Position numbers and translations under genes: made by a program. This document shows, piece by piece, positions 35,545-45,200 of a stretch of 46,282 bases of DNA (positions within the stretch are counted from its first letter, which is position 1; every line of letters starts with the position of its first letter). The notes beneath the pieces are model-generated. The model was given only the letters and a program-made list of their open reading frames with translations. It was not told where the DNA came from and ran no database searches. Source of the DNA: Candidatus Sabulitectum sp. (GTDB lineage: Bacteria > Fermentibacterota > Fermentibacteria > Fermentibacterales > JCC-6); NCBI GenBank assembly GCA_023139045.1, contig JAGLOJ010000044.1, forward strand, positions 87,274-133,555. The letters run 5' to 3'.

Positions 35545-36026
35545 TATCCCAAAAACCGGACAGGTATAGAATCAAGATCCTTCACCAGAGGAAGTATCGG
35601 ATTATGAACAATTTCTCCGCTTTTCCTGTATATCAGATTTCCAACATCCTCCAGAAGCATCTTTCCTTCGAGTGCGTCCAGAAACAATGGAAAAGAGTGA
35701 TCTGCTTCCCCTCGCATGGCAAAATCAAGCCACGGGTTTTCATCCATGACCTCCGGGAAAAAGGTTGGATGCGCACCACCCATAATCACAGGAATACCCA
35801 AAGTCTCACGGATAGGCTTCACCAGTTTCAGATACTGCCTGTGAAATCCTGTGGTGGAACCAAAACCGATAACATCCGGATCAAACTCACCGATTTCCTG
35901 CTCAATACTCCCCCCGGTAAGAGAGAGCGCTTTTACACAATGGCCTTTGTCTCGCGATAGAGCTGCGAGGTAGCTAACCCCAAGGGGAACAGTCAGGCAA
36001 TCGTGTACAAGAAAAAGAACCTTCAT
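35520..36026 (-). pseudogene. B12-binding domain protein, truncated radical SAM
   Basis: 168 aa from the ATG at 36026, which has a purine-rich GGAAGGGGGAA upstream. It begins MKVLFLVHDCLTVPLGVSYL and has VIGFGSTTGFHRQ and PVIMGGAHPTFFPEV, the cobalamin-binding fold found at the N-terminus of B12-dependent radical SAM enzymes. In that family the linker ending DLDSIP leads into the radical SAM barrel with its CxxxCxxC motif; here the protein stops about 14 residues later. It is therefore probably a 3'-truncated gene, although a stand-alone B12-binding protein cannot be excluded. Confidence 0.65.
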
Positions 36027-36397
36027 GGCGAAAGATTCCCCCTTCCTTTCTCGTCTATGAAATCGATGATAAACAAAGAAGAACCCAATGCAAAGCCTTG
36101 CACCGCTACAGATTAGAAGCATATATATACTGCCAGGAGTAGTGTCTGTGCGCTAAACCCTTAAATGAAACACAGTTATATCCCATCCAACTTGATGCCG
36201 GTTGGATACTGAGAAGTTTCAATTTCACGCTACTTGACTGGAACCGGATTGAAGAATATTGTGGAGCGTGCTGTTCTCCCGGCAATACTGCAAGTGTTGA
36301 GAACCTCTATGCCTTTCTTCTCAGGTTTGAAAAGTATCCGCGAGAGCAGAGTCTTGTTTCGGATAGGATCCACATTCTTACAATCGGAGGGCGATCC
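36027..36397. other. Intergenic region before nfnA
   Basis: 371 bases with no convincing gene. It contains a small hairpin (CCAAC...GGTTGG, 36187-36205), the predicted nfnA promoter, and a leader of about 130 bases ending in the ribosome-binding site GGAGGG. Confidence 0.5.
36234..36262 (+). promoter_or_regulatory. Promoter of nfnAB
   Basis: TTGACT (36234-36239), a 17-base spacer, TATTGT (36257-36262). The same TTGACT-N17 arrangement is seen before rex and yefM. No convincing Rex box overlaps it. Confidence 0.5.
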
Positions 36398-37264
36398 ATG
36401 CACAGAATCCTCTACAAGGAAACACTTGGTCCTGACATCACTCTTTACAGGCTGCACGCTCCGGATGTGGCCGCCTACCGCAAACCGGGACAATTCGTTC
36501 TGATGCGGATATGCGATGAAGGAGAGAGGATACCGATTACACTGGCGGATGTGAACCGCGATGAGGGGAGTATTACCCTCATCATACAATCAGTGGGAAA
36601 GACAACGCTTAAACTCGCTCAGATGGAAGTCGGCGACTCAATTCCGGACATTGCCGGGCCACTGGGTGTACCGACTCACATAGAGAATGTCGGTCATGTG
36701 GTTTGTGTTGGAGGGGGCATAGGTACTGCTCCGCTTTACCCCGTTGCAAAAGCAATGAAAGAAGCCGGTAACAGAATAACATCCGTTCTTGGCGCAAGAT
36801 CGGAAAATCTGCTGATTCTTGAAGACAGAATGCGGGCAGTCAGTGACAAAATTGTTATCACCACTGATGATGGTTCCAAAGGGAAAAAGGGACTTGTCAC
36901 TGATGCAATCAGCGAGCTTGTGGAACAGGGCGAGAAATTCGATCAGTGCATTTGTATGGGCCCTCCCGTAATGATGAAATTCGTCTGCCTTCTCACAAAG
37001 AAACTCGACATCCCCACCATGGTGAGTTTGAACCCGATTATGGTGGATGGAACCGGTATGTGCGGTGGATGCAGAGTAACCGTAGGCGGAAAGACAAAAT
37101 TCGCTTGTGTGGACGGTCCCGAGTTTGACGGGCACAAGGTTGATTTTGACGAAATGATGGCCCGCCTCAATACTTACAAGAGTTACGAAAAGGTGGCTCT
37201 TGAACACTACTCGGAGGAAACAGGCTGCAGACTCGAAGCGTCACTGAAAGGGGGAGCAGAATGA
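36398..37264 (+). CDS. nfnA: NfnA: NADH-binding small subunit of the bifurcating transhydrogenase
   Basis: 288 aa of the ferredoxin-NADP reductase/PyrK-like family. FAD motif region RKPGQFVLMRICDEGERIP, NAD-binding CVGGGIGTAPLYPVA, and a C-terminal [2Fe-2S] motif GMCGGCRVTVGGKTKFACVDG. NfnAB couples NADPH to NADH and ferredoxin by flavin-based electron bifurcation in the cytoplasm. It overlaps nfnB by 4 bases (ATGA). An alternative role as sulfide dehydrogenase (SudB) is known for this family. Confidence 0.9.
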   Translation: MHRILYKETLGPDITLYRLHAPDVAAYRKPGQFVLMRICDEGERIPITLADVNRDEGSITLIIQSVGKTTLKLAQMEVGDSIPDIAGPLGVPTHIENVGHVVCVGGGIGTAPLYPVAKAMKEAGNRITSVLGARSENLLILEDRMRAVSDKIVITTDDGSKGKKGLVTDAISELVEQGEKFDQCICMGPPVMMKFVCLLTKKLDIPTMVSLNPIMVDGTGMCGGCRVTVGGKTKFACVDGPEFDGHKVDFDEMMARLNTYKSYEKVALEHYSEETGCRLEASLKGGAE

Positions 37265-38724
37265 ACACGGCAGAAAGACTGAAAATACCCCCAACCTCCA
37301 TGCCCGAGCAGGATCCAAAAGAAAGAATAAACAATGTAAAAGAAGTTCCTCTGGGCTACACCCCCGAGATGGCAATGGTCGAAGCACAGCGTTGCCTGCA
37401 GTGCAAAACACCATTCTGCATCGAAGGCTGCCCGGTGGGCATAGACATTCCCGGTTTCATCAGGGCTATTGAACAGGGAGATTTCAGCCAGGGTGTACAT
37501 GTTCTGAAACAGAGGAATCTCCTTCCGGCAGTTTGCGGACGGGTTTGTCCCCAGGAAGAGCAATGCCAGGCGGTCTGCGTGATCGGTAAGGCCAAAAAGG
37601 ATCCATGCAAAGCAGTGATGATCGGCAAACTTGAGATGTTCCTGGCGGACTGGGAAAGAAAACAGGGAGTCTATGCTACACCCCCTGAAGTTACAAAAAC
37701 ACACAAAAAAGTTGCAGTCATCGGCGGTGGCCCGGCCGGGTTAACTGTAGCCGGAGACCTGATCAAGTACGGCCATGATGTGACAGTATACGAAGCATTT
37801 CACAAAGCAGGTGGAGTTCTGGTCTACGGAATTCCCGAGTTCCGACTTCCAAAGGCTATCGTTCAGGCGGAAGTCGACTATCTGGAAAAGCTGGGAGTAA
37901 AATTCCGCTACAACTTCATTGTCGGGAAAACTGCTCCTGTTGCAAAGATTGTGGAAGAGAATGACACTGTCTTCATTGGAACCGGTGCCGGTCTGCCGAG
38001 ATTCATGCGGGTAGAGGGTGAAAATTTTCTGGGTGTACTCTCAGCAAACGAGTATCTCACCAGAGCCAATCTCATGAAAGCATACACATTTCCGCAGTCG
38101 GACACACCAATTGTAAAAGGCAGAACAGTAATAACAGTCGGAGGCGGCAATGTAGCAATGGACTGTGCCAGAACTGCGCTCAGAATGGGGGCGGAACGGT
38201 CTCTGATCGTCTACAGAAGAGCAGAGGAGCAGATGCCCGCCAGGCTTGAAGAGATTCATCATGCAAGGGAAGAGGGGGTTGAATTCCATCTTCTGAATAA
38301 CCCGGTGCGTCTGCTGGGTAATGAGGCAGGATGGATCACCGGCGCGGAACTCATCAGAATGGAACTCGGGAAACCGGATGCCTCGGGCAGAAGGCGCCCT
38401 ATTGCTGTTGAGGGTTCAGAATATGTCATGGATACTGACATACTCATCGTTGCCATCGGCAACAGTCCGAACCCGCTCGTACCAAGTTCCTACCCGGAGC
38501 TTGATGTTACAAACTGGGGTGGTGTTATTGTGAACGAAGTTACCGGTCAGACTTCCGTTCCAGGAGTTTTCGCCGGTGGAGACATCGTTCTTGGCGCGGC
38601 AACAGTGATCCTTGCCATGGGGCACGGCAGAAGGGCCGCCAGAGCAATGAATCTGTACCTTTCAACGGGACGGTGGGCTGATCTTGAGGAGAGTCTCGAT
38701 TTGTGCAGAGCGGAAGTGCATTGA
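37261..38724 (+). CDS. nfnB: NfnB: NADPH-binding large subunit (GltD-type)
   Basis: 487 aa, usual NfnB/SudA length. The N-terminal [4Fe-4S] region has CLQCKTPFCIEGCPVG and VCGRVCPQEEQCQAVC; then FAD motif VIGGGPAGLTVAGD, FRLPKAIVQAEVDYLEKLG, NADPH motif VGGGNVAMDCARTA and the final FAGGDIVLGAATVILAMG. It carries the bifurcating FAD in characterised NfnAB. The same family member can be annotated homotetrameric NADPH glutamate synthase small subunit, but the nfnA partner settles the assignment. Confidence 0.92.
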   Translation: MNTAERLKIPPTSMPEQDPKERINNVKEVPLGYTPEMAMVEAQRCLQCKTPFCIEGCPVGIDIPGFIRAIEQGDFSQGVHVLKQRNLLPAVCGRVCPQEEQCQAVCVIGKAKKDPCKAVMIGKLEMFLADWERKQGVYATPPEVTKTHKKVAVIGGGPAGLTVAGDLIKYGHDVTVYEAFHKAGGVLVYGIPEFRLPKAIVQAEVDYLEKLGVKFRYNFIVGKTAPVAKIVEENDTVFIGTGAGLPRFMRVEGENFLGVLSANEYLTRANLMKAYTFPQSDTPIVKGRTVITVGGGNVAMDCARTALRMGAERSLIVYRRAEEQMPARLEEIHHAREEGVEFHLLNNPVRLLGNEAGWITGAELIRMELGKPDASGRRRPIAVEGSEYVMDTDILIVAIGNSPNPLVPSSYPELDVTNWGGVIVNEVTGQTSVPGVFAGGDIVLGAATVILAMGHGRRAARAMNLYLSTGRWADLEESLDLCRAEVH

Positions 38725-38809
38725 TATCAACTTAGTTCTTGACTTCGGGGAGAGTGGGTCTTAGCGTTCACTCGTCCGCATCTATTATTAACAACAGAGG
38801 AGGAAACCA

Positions 38810-39796
38810 TTGAAGGGTCGAGTGCTCATAATAGACGACGAGGCCGAGATTCGAAGGAATCTCACCTTCGGTCTCACCCAGGAAGACTATTCCGTGGTAG
38901 CATGTCCCGACGGAATATCAGCAATACATGAACTTAACCAGTCCAGAAACAAGGGGCTCGCATACGATTACCTTATAACAGACATCTTCATGCCTGACAT
39001 CGATGGACTTAAGATCCTGAAGGTGATAAAGAATCAGTATCCCGATCTTCCAGTGCTGGTAATTACCGGCTTTGGTGACGAAAGACTTATGATGACTGCC
39101 CTCTCCGAATACAACACCGGCTTCTTGAATAAGCCCTTTGAGATTCCGGAACTGATCAGCGCTCTCGAAGAACTGACCCCCGGGAAAACTGCGACCGATT
39201 CCACTACCGAGTATATCGATGATGGTATGCGTGAATCCATAAGTGCATATCTCACAATAAAAATAACAGATTCAGAAAACAGCATGGAAATCTTCGACAA
39301 ACTCTACGCTATGCCCGGTATCCAGTCATGCGACGCAGTACGGGGAGATTTTGATGTTATCCTGCTGGCCCAGGCGGAATCAGCCGCTGGAATAGAAGAA
39401 GTCTTTGATGAGGTAAAGGCGATTGAAGGTATTCAGGTTCTTTCCATGTCACAGGTGGAGCGTCCAAAGCTGGATCGGGATGTGGACCAGTTCATCGACA
39501 CCTATCAGAAGGCTGTAAAACAGGAAGCCCAGGCGGGAGCAAGAAGACAGCCCGGATCCATGAGCTACATCATAGTGGACATCGATCCCGATTCAATCCA
39601 GCAGATATTCACCACTGTATTTTTCATCGATGAAGTTGTGGTCTGTGATGTTATCGAAGATGGAACCAAGCTTGTGGGAATGATAACCGGCCATGGTGCC
39701 GTTGGTAAGACTCCCAGAATTATCGAGAAACTGAATCAGATCGATGGAGTACTCCGCGTAAGAGAGGCTAAGGTAATCAAGCTGATAGACGACTGA
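38810..39796 (+). CDS. Response regulator with two RAM/AsnC-type domains
   Basis: 328 aa. Residues 1-125 are a complete receiver: D9/D10 acidic pair, phospho-acceptor D58 (LITDIFMPDIDG), T86 and K108 (LNKPFE). Residues about 145-225 (AYLTIKITDSENSMEIFDKL, then GIQSCDAVRGDFDVILL) and about 248-328 (SYIIVDIDPDSIQQI, VREAKVIKLIDD) each look like the dimeric alpha-beta domain that binds small ligands in Lrp/AsnC regulators. No DNA-binding or enzymatic output domain is present. The TTG at 38810 has AGGAGG six bases upstream. It lies between the nfn and bfu genes, so a redox or metabolite-sensing role in bifurcation control is a reasonable guess. Confidence 0.75.
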   Translation: MKGRVLIIDDEAEIRRNLTFGLTQEDYSVVACPDGISAIHELNQSRNKGLAYDYLITDIFMPDIDGLKILKVIKNQYPDLPVLVITGFGDERLMMTALSEYNTGFLNKPFEIPELISALEELTPGKTATDSTTEYIDDGMRESISAYLTIKITDSENSMEIFDKLYAMPGIQSCDAVRGDFDVILLAQAESAAGIEEVFDEVKAIEGIQVLSMSQVERPKLDRDVDQFIDTYQKAVKQEAQAGARRQPGSMSYIIVDIDPDSIQQIFTTVFFIDEVVVCDVIEDGTKLVGMITGHGAVGKTPRIIEKLNQIDGVLRVREAKVIKLIDD

Positions 39797-39828
39797 TAGA
39801 ACAAACACACAAAGATATTTCTGATCTG

Positions 39829-39872
39829 CACCGGCGGCCCCGGATGGAGAATGCTCCTCCGGGGTTCCGGTG
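39829..39872 (+). other. Strong GC-rich hairpin before the bfuC-like gene
   Basis: Two stacked stems: CACCGG with CCGGTG, and CCCCGGA with TCCGGGG, around a 13-base loop. No T-run follows, so it is not a standard terminator. It could be an RNA processing or stability element separating the regulator from the bfu genes. Confidence 0.65.
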
Positions 39873-39890
39873 GCGATTGTGAAGGGAGTG

Positions 39891-40397
39891 ATGAAAACGG
39901 CTGCCAAAAAGGATAGTTTTAACTACAGGCTCTGGAAATACGATGGAGCACCGGGGGAACTGATTCCCCTGCTTCAATCTGCTCAGGAGCATTTCGGATA
40001 CATCCCAAGACGAGCCATCACCTACATCTCCGGTGTTACGGCAATTCCGGAATCCGACATCTACGGTGTTATTACTTTTTACAGTCAATTCAGACTTCAA
40101 CCAATGGGCAAATTTGTTGTAAGGGCCTGTGCCGGTACTGCATGTCATGTATCCGGCGCTAAAGCAATTATTAATACGATTGAGGATGAACTTGAAGTTG
40201 AAGTTGGAGATACCTCTGAAGATGGTCTCTTCACATTTCTTACAGTTGCCTGCATAGGCTGCTGTTCACTGGCTCCGGTGATAATGGTTAATGATGACAC
40301 CCATGGCCGTCTTACCCCGGCATCCCTGCGGAAAATTCTCAAAGAGTACCGCAGAAAAGGGAAAGAGATTGCAGAAGGCGCAGTGGGTGCATCCTGA
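39891..40397 (+). CDS. NuoE/HydC-like [2Fe-2S] subunit (BfuC/HydC family)
   Basis: About 168 aa, thioredoxin-like [2Fe-2S] protein. Ligands C-x4-C in CAGTACHVSGA and C-x3-C in ACIGCCSLAP. The FGYIPRRAITYIS helix matches NuoE. It passes electrons within the NADH-reacting core. The start is unsure: ATG 39891 sits only 2 bases after AAGGGAG, GTG 39879 lacks a clear site, and GTG 39870 lies inside the upstream hairpin. Confidence 0.85.
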   Translation: MKTAAKKDSFNYRLWKYDGAPGELIPLLQSAQEHFGYIPRRAITYISGVTAIPESDIYGVITFYSQFRLQPMGKFVVRACAGTACHVSGAKAIINTIEDELEVEVGDTSEDGLFTFLTVACIGCCSLAPVIMVNDDTHGRLTPASLRKILKEYRRKGKEIAEGAVGAS

Positions 40398-40431
40398 TGG
40401 TATCACAAAGAATTTCCCAGGGAGCAAATAC

Positions 40432-42213
40432 ATGAAGAAAATAATTGTTGGAATGGGAACCTGTGGCCTTTCCGCCGGTGCTCAGCCTGTATACGACAAG
40501 CTCAAACTCTTGTCGGAAACCCATCCGGAAGCCTGCAAGCTGGATATTACCGGATGCATAGGTATGTGTTTTCGTGAACCGCTGGTAGAAATCCAGGATG
40601 AAACCGGAAGAACCATTTACGGTGATGTCTCTGCTGAATCCGCAGAGGAAATATTCAATGAACATGTTCTGAACGGCAGTAAAATTGACGATGAAAGAAT
40701 AATCTATGGCGTCAACCCTGACGGAACAACCTATGGTTCCGAGGTAGCATTTCTTGATCTTCAGGAAAGAATTGTACTCAGGAACTGCGGTATCATTAAT
40801 CCTGAATCCATTGATGACTATGAAAAAATCGGGGGTTATCAGGGGCTGAAGAAGGCTCTCTCCGAGATCACCCCTGAAGAAATTATTCAGACCGTGAAGG
40901 ATTCCGGACTCCGCGGAAGAGGCGGTGCAGGATTTCCAACCGGCCTCAAGTGGTCTTTTGCAGCAGCTAACAAAGGTGACACCAAGTATGTAGTCTGCAA
41001 TGCTGACGAAGGCGATCCGGGAGCATTCATGGATCGTTCTGTTCTTGAAGGTGATCCCCATGCAGTTCTTGAGGGCATGATCATCTGCGGAAAAGCCATA
41101 AATGCCGGTTTTGGCTACATTTACTGTCGTGCAGAATATCCCCTGGCCATTGCCAGACTGGAAAAAGCAATAGCTGCCGCCAGAGCAAAGGGATATCTGG
41201 GCAAAAACATATTCAACTCGGGTTTTGATTTTGATCTCAAGATCAAGCAGGGTGCCGGAGCATTTGTCTGCGGTGAGGAGACAGCTCTCTTCGCCTCTAT
41301 TGAGGGTGAGAGAGGTATGCCCAGAATCCGTCCACCTTTTCCAGCGGAGAAGGGGCTCTGGCAGAAACCCACTAACAACAACAATGTTGAGACCTTTGCC
41401 AACATTCCATGGATAATCTCCAATGGAGCAACCGCCTATTCATCAATTGGTACAGAGAAAAGCCCCGGTACAAAAGTGTTCGCCCTTGCAGGCAAAGTTG
41501 CCAAAGGTGGTCTGGCAGAGGTACCAATGGGTACTACTATCGAGCAGCTCGTGTTCAATATCGGCGGCGGAATTAAAGAGGGCGGTGAGTTCAAGGCTGT
41601 CCAGATGGGCGGCCCATCCGGGGGGTGTATTCCCGCAAGTCTCAAACACACGCCGGTAGACTTCGAATCTATTCCAGCCACAGGAGCCATCATGGGCTCA
41701 GGTGGTATGGTTGTAATGGATCAGGGAACCTGTATGGTTGGAATTGCCAGATTCTTCCTTGATTTCACCCAGAGCGAGTCCTGCGGCAAGTGTACTTTCT
41801 GTAGAATCGGCACACTCCGGATGCTGGAAACTCTTGAGCGTATTACCCGTGGCGAAGGAGTTCCGGAGGATATTCCCAAGCTTGAAAAACTCTCAATTCA
41901 GATCAAGGAAGCAAGCCTGTGCGGACTGGGCCAGACAGCCCCCAACCCGGTGCAGACAACCATTCGCTACTACCTTGATGAGTACAAGGCACATATTGAA
42001 GACAAGAAGTGCCCGGCAGGAGAATGTGAAGCCCTGGTTGACTTCATTATCATCCCGGAGAAATGCGTGGGGTGTACTCTTTGTGCAAGAGCATGTCCCG
42101 TGGACGCCATCATCGGAAAAGTCAAGGAAGTTCACATCATTGACCAGGAAAAATGTGTCAAGTGCGGCAAGTGCATAACAAGCTGCAACTTTGATGCAGT
42201 AGTGAAACGGTAG
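40432..42213 (+). CDS. NuoF/HydB-like NADH-binding flavoprotein (BfuB/HydB family)
   Basis: 593 aa from the ATG at 40432 after GGGAG; a longer frame from 40291 overlaps the previous gene and has no support. The N-terminal [2Fe-2S] thioredoxin-like region has GTCGLSAGAQPVY and TGCIGMCFREP. The NuoF core has FMN/NADH motifs GRGGAGFPTGLKW and GAGAFVCGEETAL and the cluster motif ESCGKCTFCRIGT. Two C-terminal [4Fe-4S] motifs follow: CVGCTLCARACPVDA and CVKCGKCITSCNFDA. This is the architecture of the common bifurcating core shared by HydABC hydrogenases, formate dehydrogenases and Bfu enzymes. Confidence 0.9.
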   Translation: MKKIIVGMGTCGLSAGAQPVYDKLKLLSETHPEACKLDITGCIGMCFREPLVEIQDETGRTIYGDVSAESAEEIFNEHVLNGSKIDDERIIYGVNPDGTTYGSEVAFLDLQERIVLRNCGIINPESIDDYEKIGGYQGLKKALSEITPEEIIQTVKDSGLRGRGGAGFPTGLKWSFAAANKGDTKYVVCNADEGDPGAFMDRSVLEGDPHAVLEGMIICGKAINAGFGYIYCRAEYPLAIARLEKAIAAARAKGYLGKNIFNSGFDFDLKIKQGAGAFVCGEETALFASIEGERGMPRIRPPFPAEKGLWQKPTNNNNVETFANIPWIISNGATAYSSIGTEKSPGTKVFALAGKVAKGGLAEVPMGTTIEQLVFNIGGGIKEGGEFKAVQMGGPSGGCIPASLKHTPVDFESIPATGAIMGSGGMVVMDQGTCMVGIARFFLDFTQSESCGKCTFCRIGTLRMLETLERITRGEGVPEDIPKLEKLSIQIKEASLCGLGQTAPNPVQTTIRYYLDEYKAHIEDKKCPAGECEALVDFIIIPEKCVGCTLCARACPVDAIIGKVKEVHIIDQEKCVKCGKCITSCNFDAVVKR

Positions 42214-42221
42214 GGGCGGCA

Positions 42222-45200
42222 ATGGATATGATTAAACTTAAGATCAACGGACAGGAAATCGAAGCCGCCCGGGGGAAAACCATCCTGGAAGTGGTTCGGG
42301 AAAACAATCTTGATGATATACCTACTCTGTGCCACTCCCCTGAACTGAAGCCATACGGCTCCTGCTTCGTCTGTGTTGTAGAGGTTAAAGGCAGGGGAAA
42401 CCTTGTTCCCTCCTGCGCAACCAGCATTGCTCCGGGCATGGAAGTGGAGACAAGAAATCCGAGAATTCTGGACTCCAGAAAAACAGCACTGGAACTGCTT
42501 CTTTCCAACCACTATGCTGACTGTGTTTCACCCTGCCTGGAAGGGTGTCCGGCAAATGTGGATGCGCAGGGATACATCGCCCTTTCTGCCATGGGAGAAC
42601 TCCAGCAGGCAATTGACCTGATCCGTGAGAAGAATCCTCTTCCGGCAGTTTGTGCCAGAGTGTGCGTAAGGAAATGCGAAGATGTCTGCCGAAGAATGGA
42701 TGTAGACACTCCTGTAGCCATAAACAACATCAAGCGTTATCTCTCCGATGCAGAGAATGCCTATGCCACAGAGCCGGAATGCCTTCCTCCTACCGGTAAA
42801 TCGGTAGGAATAATCGGCGCAGGCCCGGCAGGTTTAACCGCAGCCTGGTTCCTGGGGAAACAGGGTATCAAGCCAGTGATCTACGAAGCCATGGAGCGGA
42901 CCGGCGGAATGCTCAGGTACGGCATTCCGGAATACAGACTGCCTGATGATGTTATGGACAAAGAAGTTGAATACATCAAGAAAGTGGGCGCAGAGATTCA
43001 CTGCGGTGTAAGAATAGGCACTGATGTCTCTCTGAATGAGCTGAGAAGCAGGCATGATGCCCTTTTTCTGGCGGCTGGTGCCTGGACAGGCAAAGCAATG
43101 CGTGTTGAAGGTGAATTCGACACCGAAGGTGTTGTAACCGGAGCAGACTTTCTTCCGGAGAAAGTAGACAATCCGGAACCGCTTACTGGAACAATTGTCG
43201 TGGTCGGGGGCGGCAACACCGCCATGGACGCGGCAAGAACAGCATGGCGACTCAACGCAGACAAGGTGATAGTACTCTACAGAAGAACCAAAGCACAAAT
43301 GCCTGCAGACAAGATGGAAATCGAAGACTGCATCGAAGAGGGTATTGAGATCATGGAACTTGCTGCCCCAGTTGGTATCGTTCGTGAAAATGGAAAACTC
43401 AAAGCCCTCAAATGTCAGCGCATGAAACTGGGTGAGCCTGATGCTTCAGGCAGACGCCGCCCGGTTCCTCAGGAGGGTTCCGAGTTTGAGCTTCCCTGTG
43501 ATCTTGTGATTTCCGCCATCGGCCAGAACACTGTCCTTGAGGGCCTCACACAGATCAAAGCAGGTGAAGTTGAACTTACCCGGTGGAACACCTATGCAGT
43601 AAACACCAGAACCATGGAGACCAATGTAGAAGGAGTCTTTGCAGGTGGTGATGCTGCAGACGATGGCCCCACAGTTGCAATTGATGCAATCAGAGACGGT
43701 CAGAGAGCTGCAAAGTCTATAACGGCATGGCTTGCCGGCGAAAAGATAACACCGGAATCGTTTGTGGTTCGAAAGGAATTCTGGGCAAAGCCCGGAAAAA
43801 CCGAACTCGGCGAAATCAAGGAATCCACAAGACACGAGCTTCACACAATTGAAATTGATGAAAGACGGAACAGCTTCCAGGAAGTTGCCACGGGGTTTGA
43901 GCCCGAGGACAACGAGCATGAGACAGACAGATGTCTTTCCTGCGGATGCGTTCGCTTTGATGACTGTGATCTCCGTCTGTACGGCGAAGAATACGGCGTA
44001 GACATGGAAGAGTTCAAGGGACATGTGCGCAAGCACAAGGTGGATGAAAGACATCCGTACATCGTGTACGACCCCAACAAGTGTGTTCTCTGCTCAAGAT
44101 GTGTCAGAACATGCGCCAGAGTTCTTCCCCTGCCGGCTCTTGGTCTGGTGGGAAGAGGGTTCAAAACTGAGATGCGTCCTGCAATGAATGATCCGCTTGT
44201 TGAAACAAGCTGCATAAGCTGCGGTAACTGTGTTGATTCCTGCCCAACAGGTGCTCTCACCATGAAGTACCCCTTCAGCGGCAGAGCCTGCCTTGATACC
44301 GAGGACATAAAAACACACTGCGGATTCTGTTCCATCGGTTGCGAAATAACCGTAAGAAGCTTTGGTGACCAGCGTTACTTCATTAAGTCAAACGGTGAAC
44401 CGGGCGACTACCTCTGCCGCTACGGAAGATTCGGTAACGAACTTTTCATCAAGCAGGGCAGAATGAAGAATTCTGTGATCCGCGAAGGCAGTTCCTACAA
44501 GGCTGTTCAGCAGCAGACAGCCAATGACGCAATTGTCAAGCAGATGAGAAAAGCAGTGGAAGAACATGGAGCTGACAAAGTCGCCGTGTTCGTCTCTCCT
44601 GAGCTCACCAATGAGGAGTTCTACCTGGCTTCCGAAATTGCACGATGTGGAATAGGCACCAACAACATCGGTTCACTTGCTATCATCAGCGGTGGCGGAC
44701 GCTCAGGTGTGCTTGATAAGTCCTTCGGCTTCACAGCATCCACCTCAGACAAAAAATGTCTCACAGATGCCGATCTGATCATCTGCAACAACACAGCCCT
44801 CGAAGATGACCACTTGATCCTTGCAGTTGATGTTATTCAGCGGGTCAAGGATGGTGCAAAGCTCATAGTCGCCAACTCAACACTGGCAAACTCCGACCAG
44901 CACCTTGCAACCCTTGCAGTTGACCCCATGCGAGGCAGAGCATCCTTCTTCTGGAATGCTGTGATGCAGGAATTGATGGACAGGGGTGTAATCTCCCCCG
45001 ACAGCATTGAGGGCAGAGATAAATTCCTCGAGAACAGAAACATCTCCGTTGAAATAGCCGCAGCCAAAGCTGGTGTTGAATCAGAAGACATTCTTAAAGC
45101 TGCGGAACTTATCATGAATGCAGGCCGAATTGTGATTATTCACAGTCCGGACAGACCACAGGATTCAGCTCCTCAGGACATCGAGATCTTCGCCAACCTC

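Noticed and set aside
37261-38724. Glutamate synthase small subunit (GltD)
   Set aside because: No glutamate synthase large subunit is nearby and the overlapping upstream gene is NfnA, so NfnB is the better assignment.
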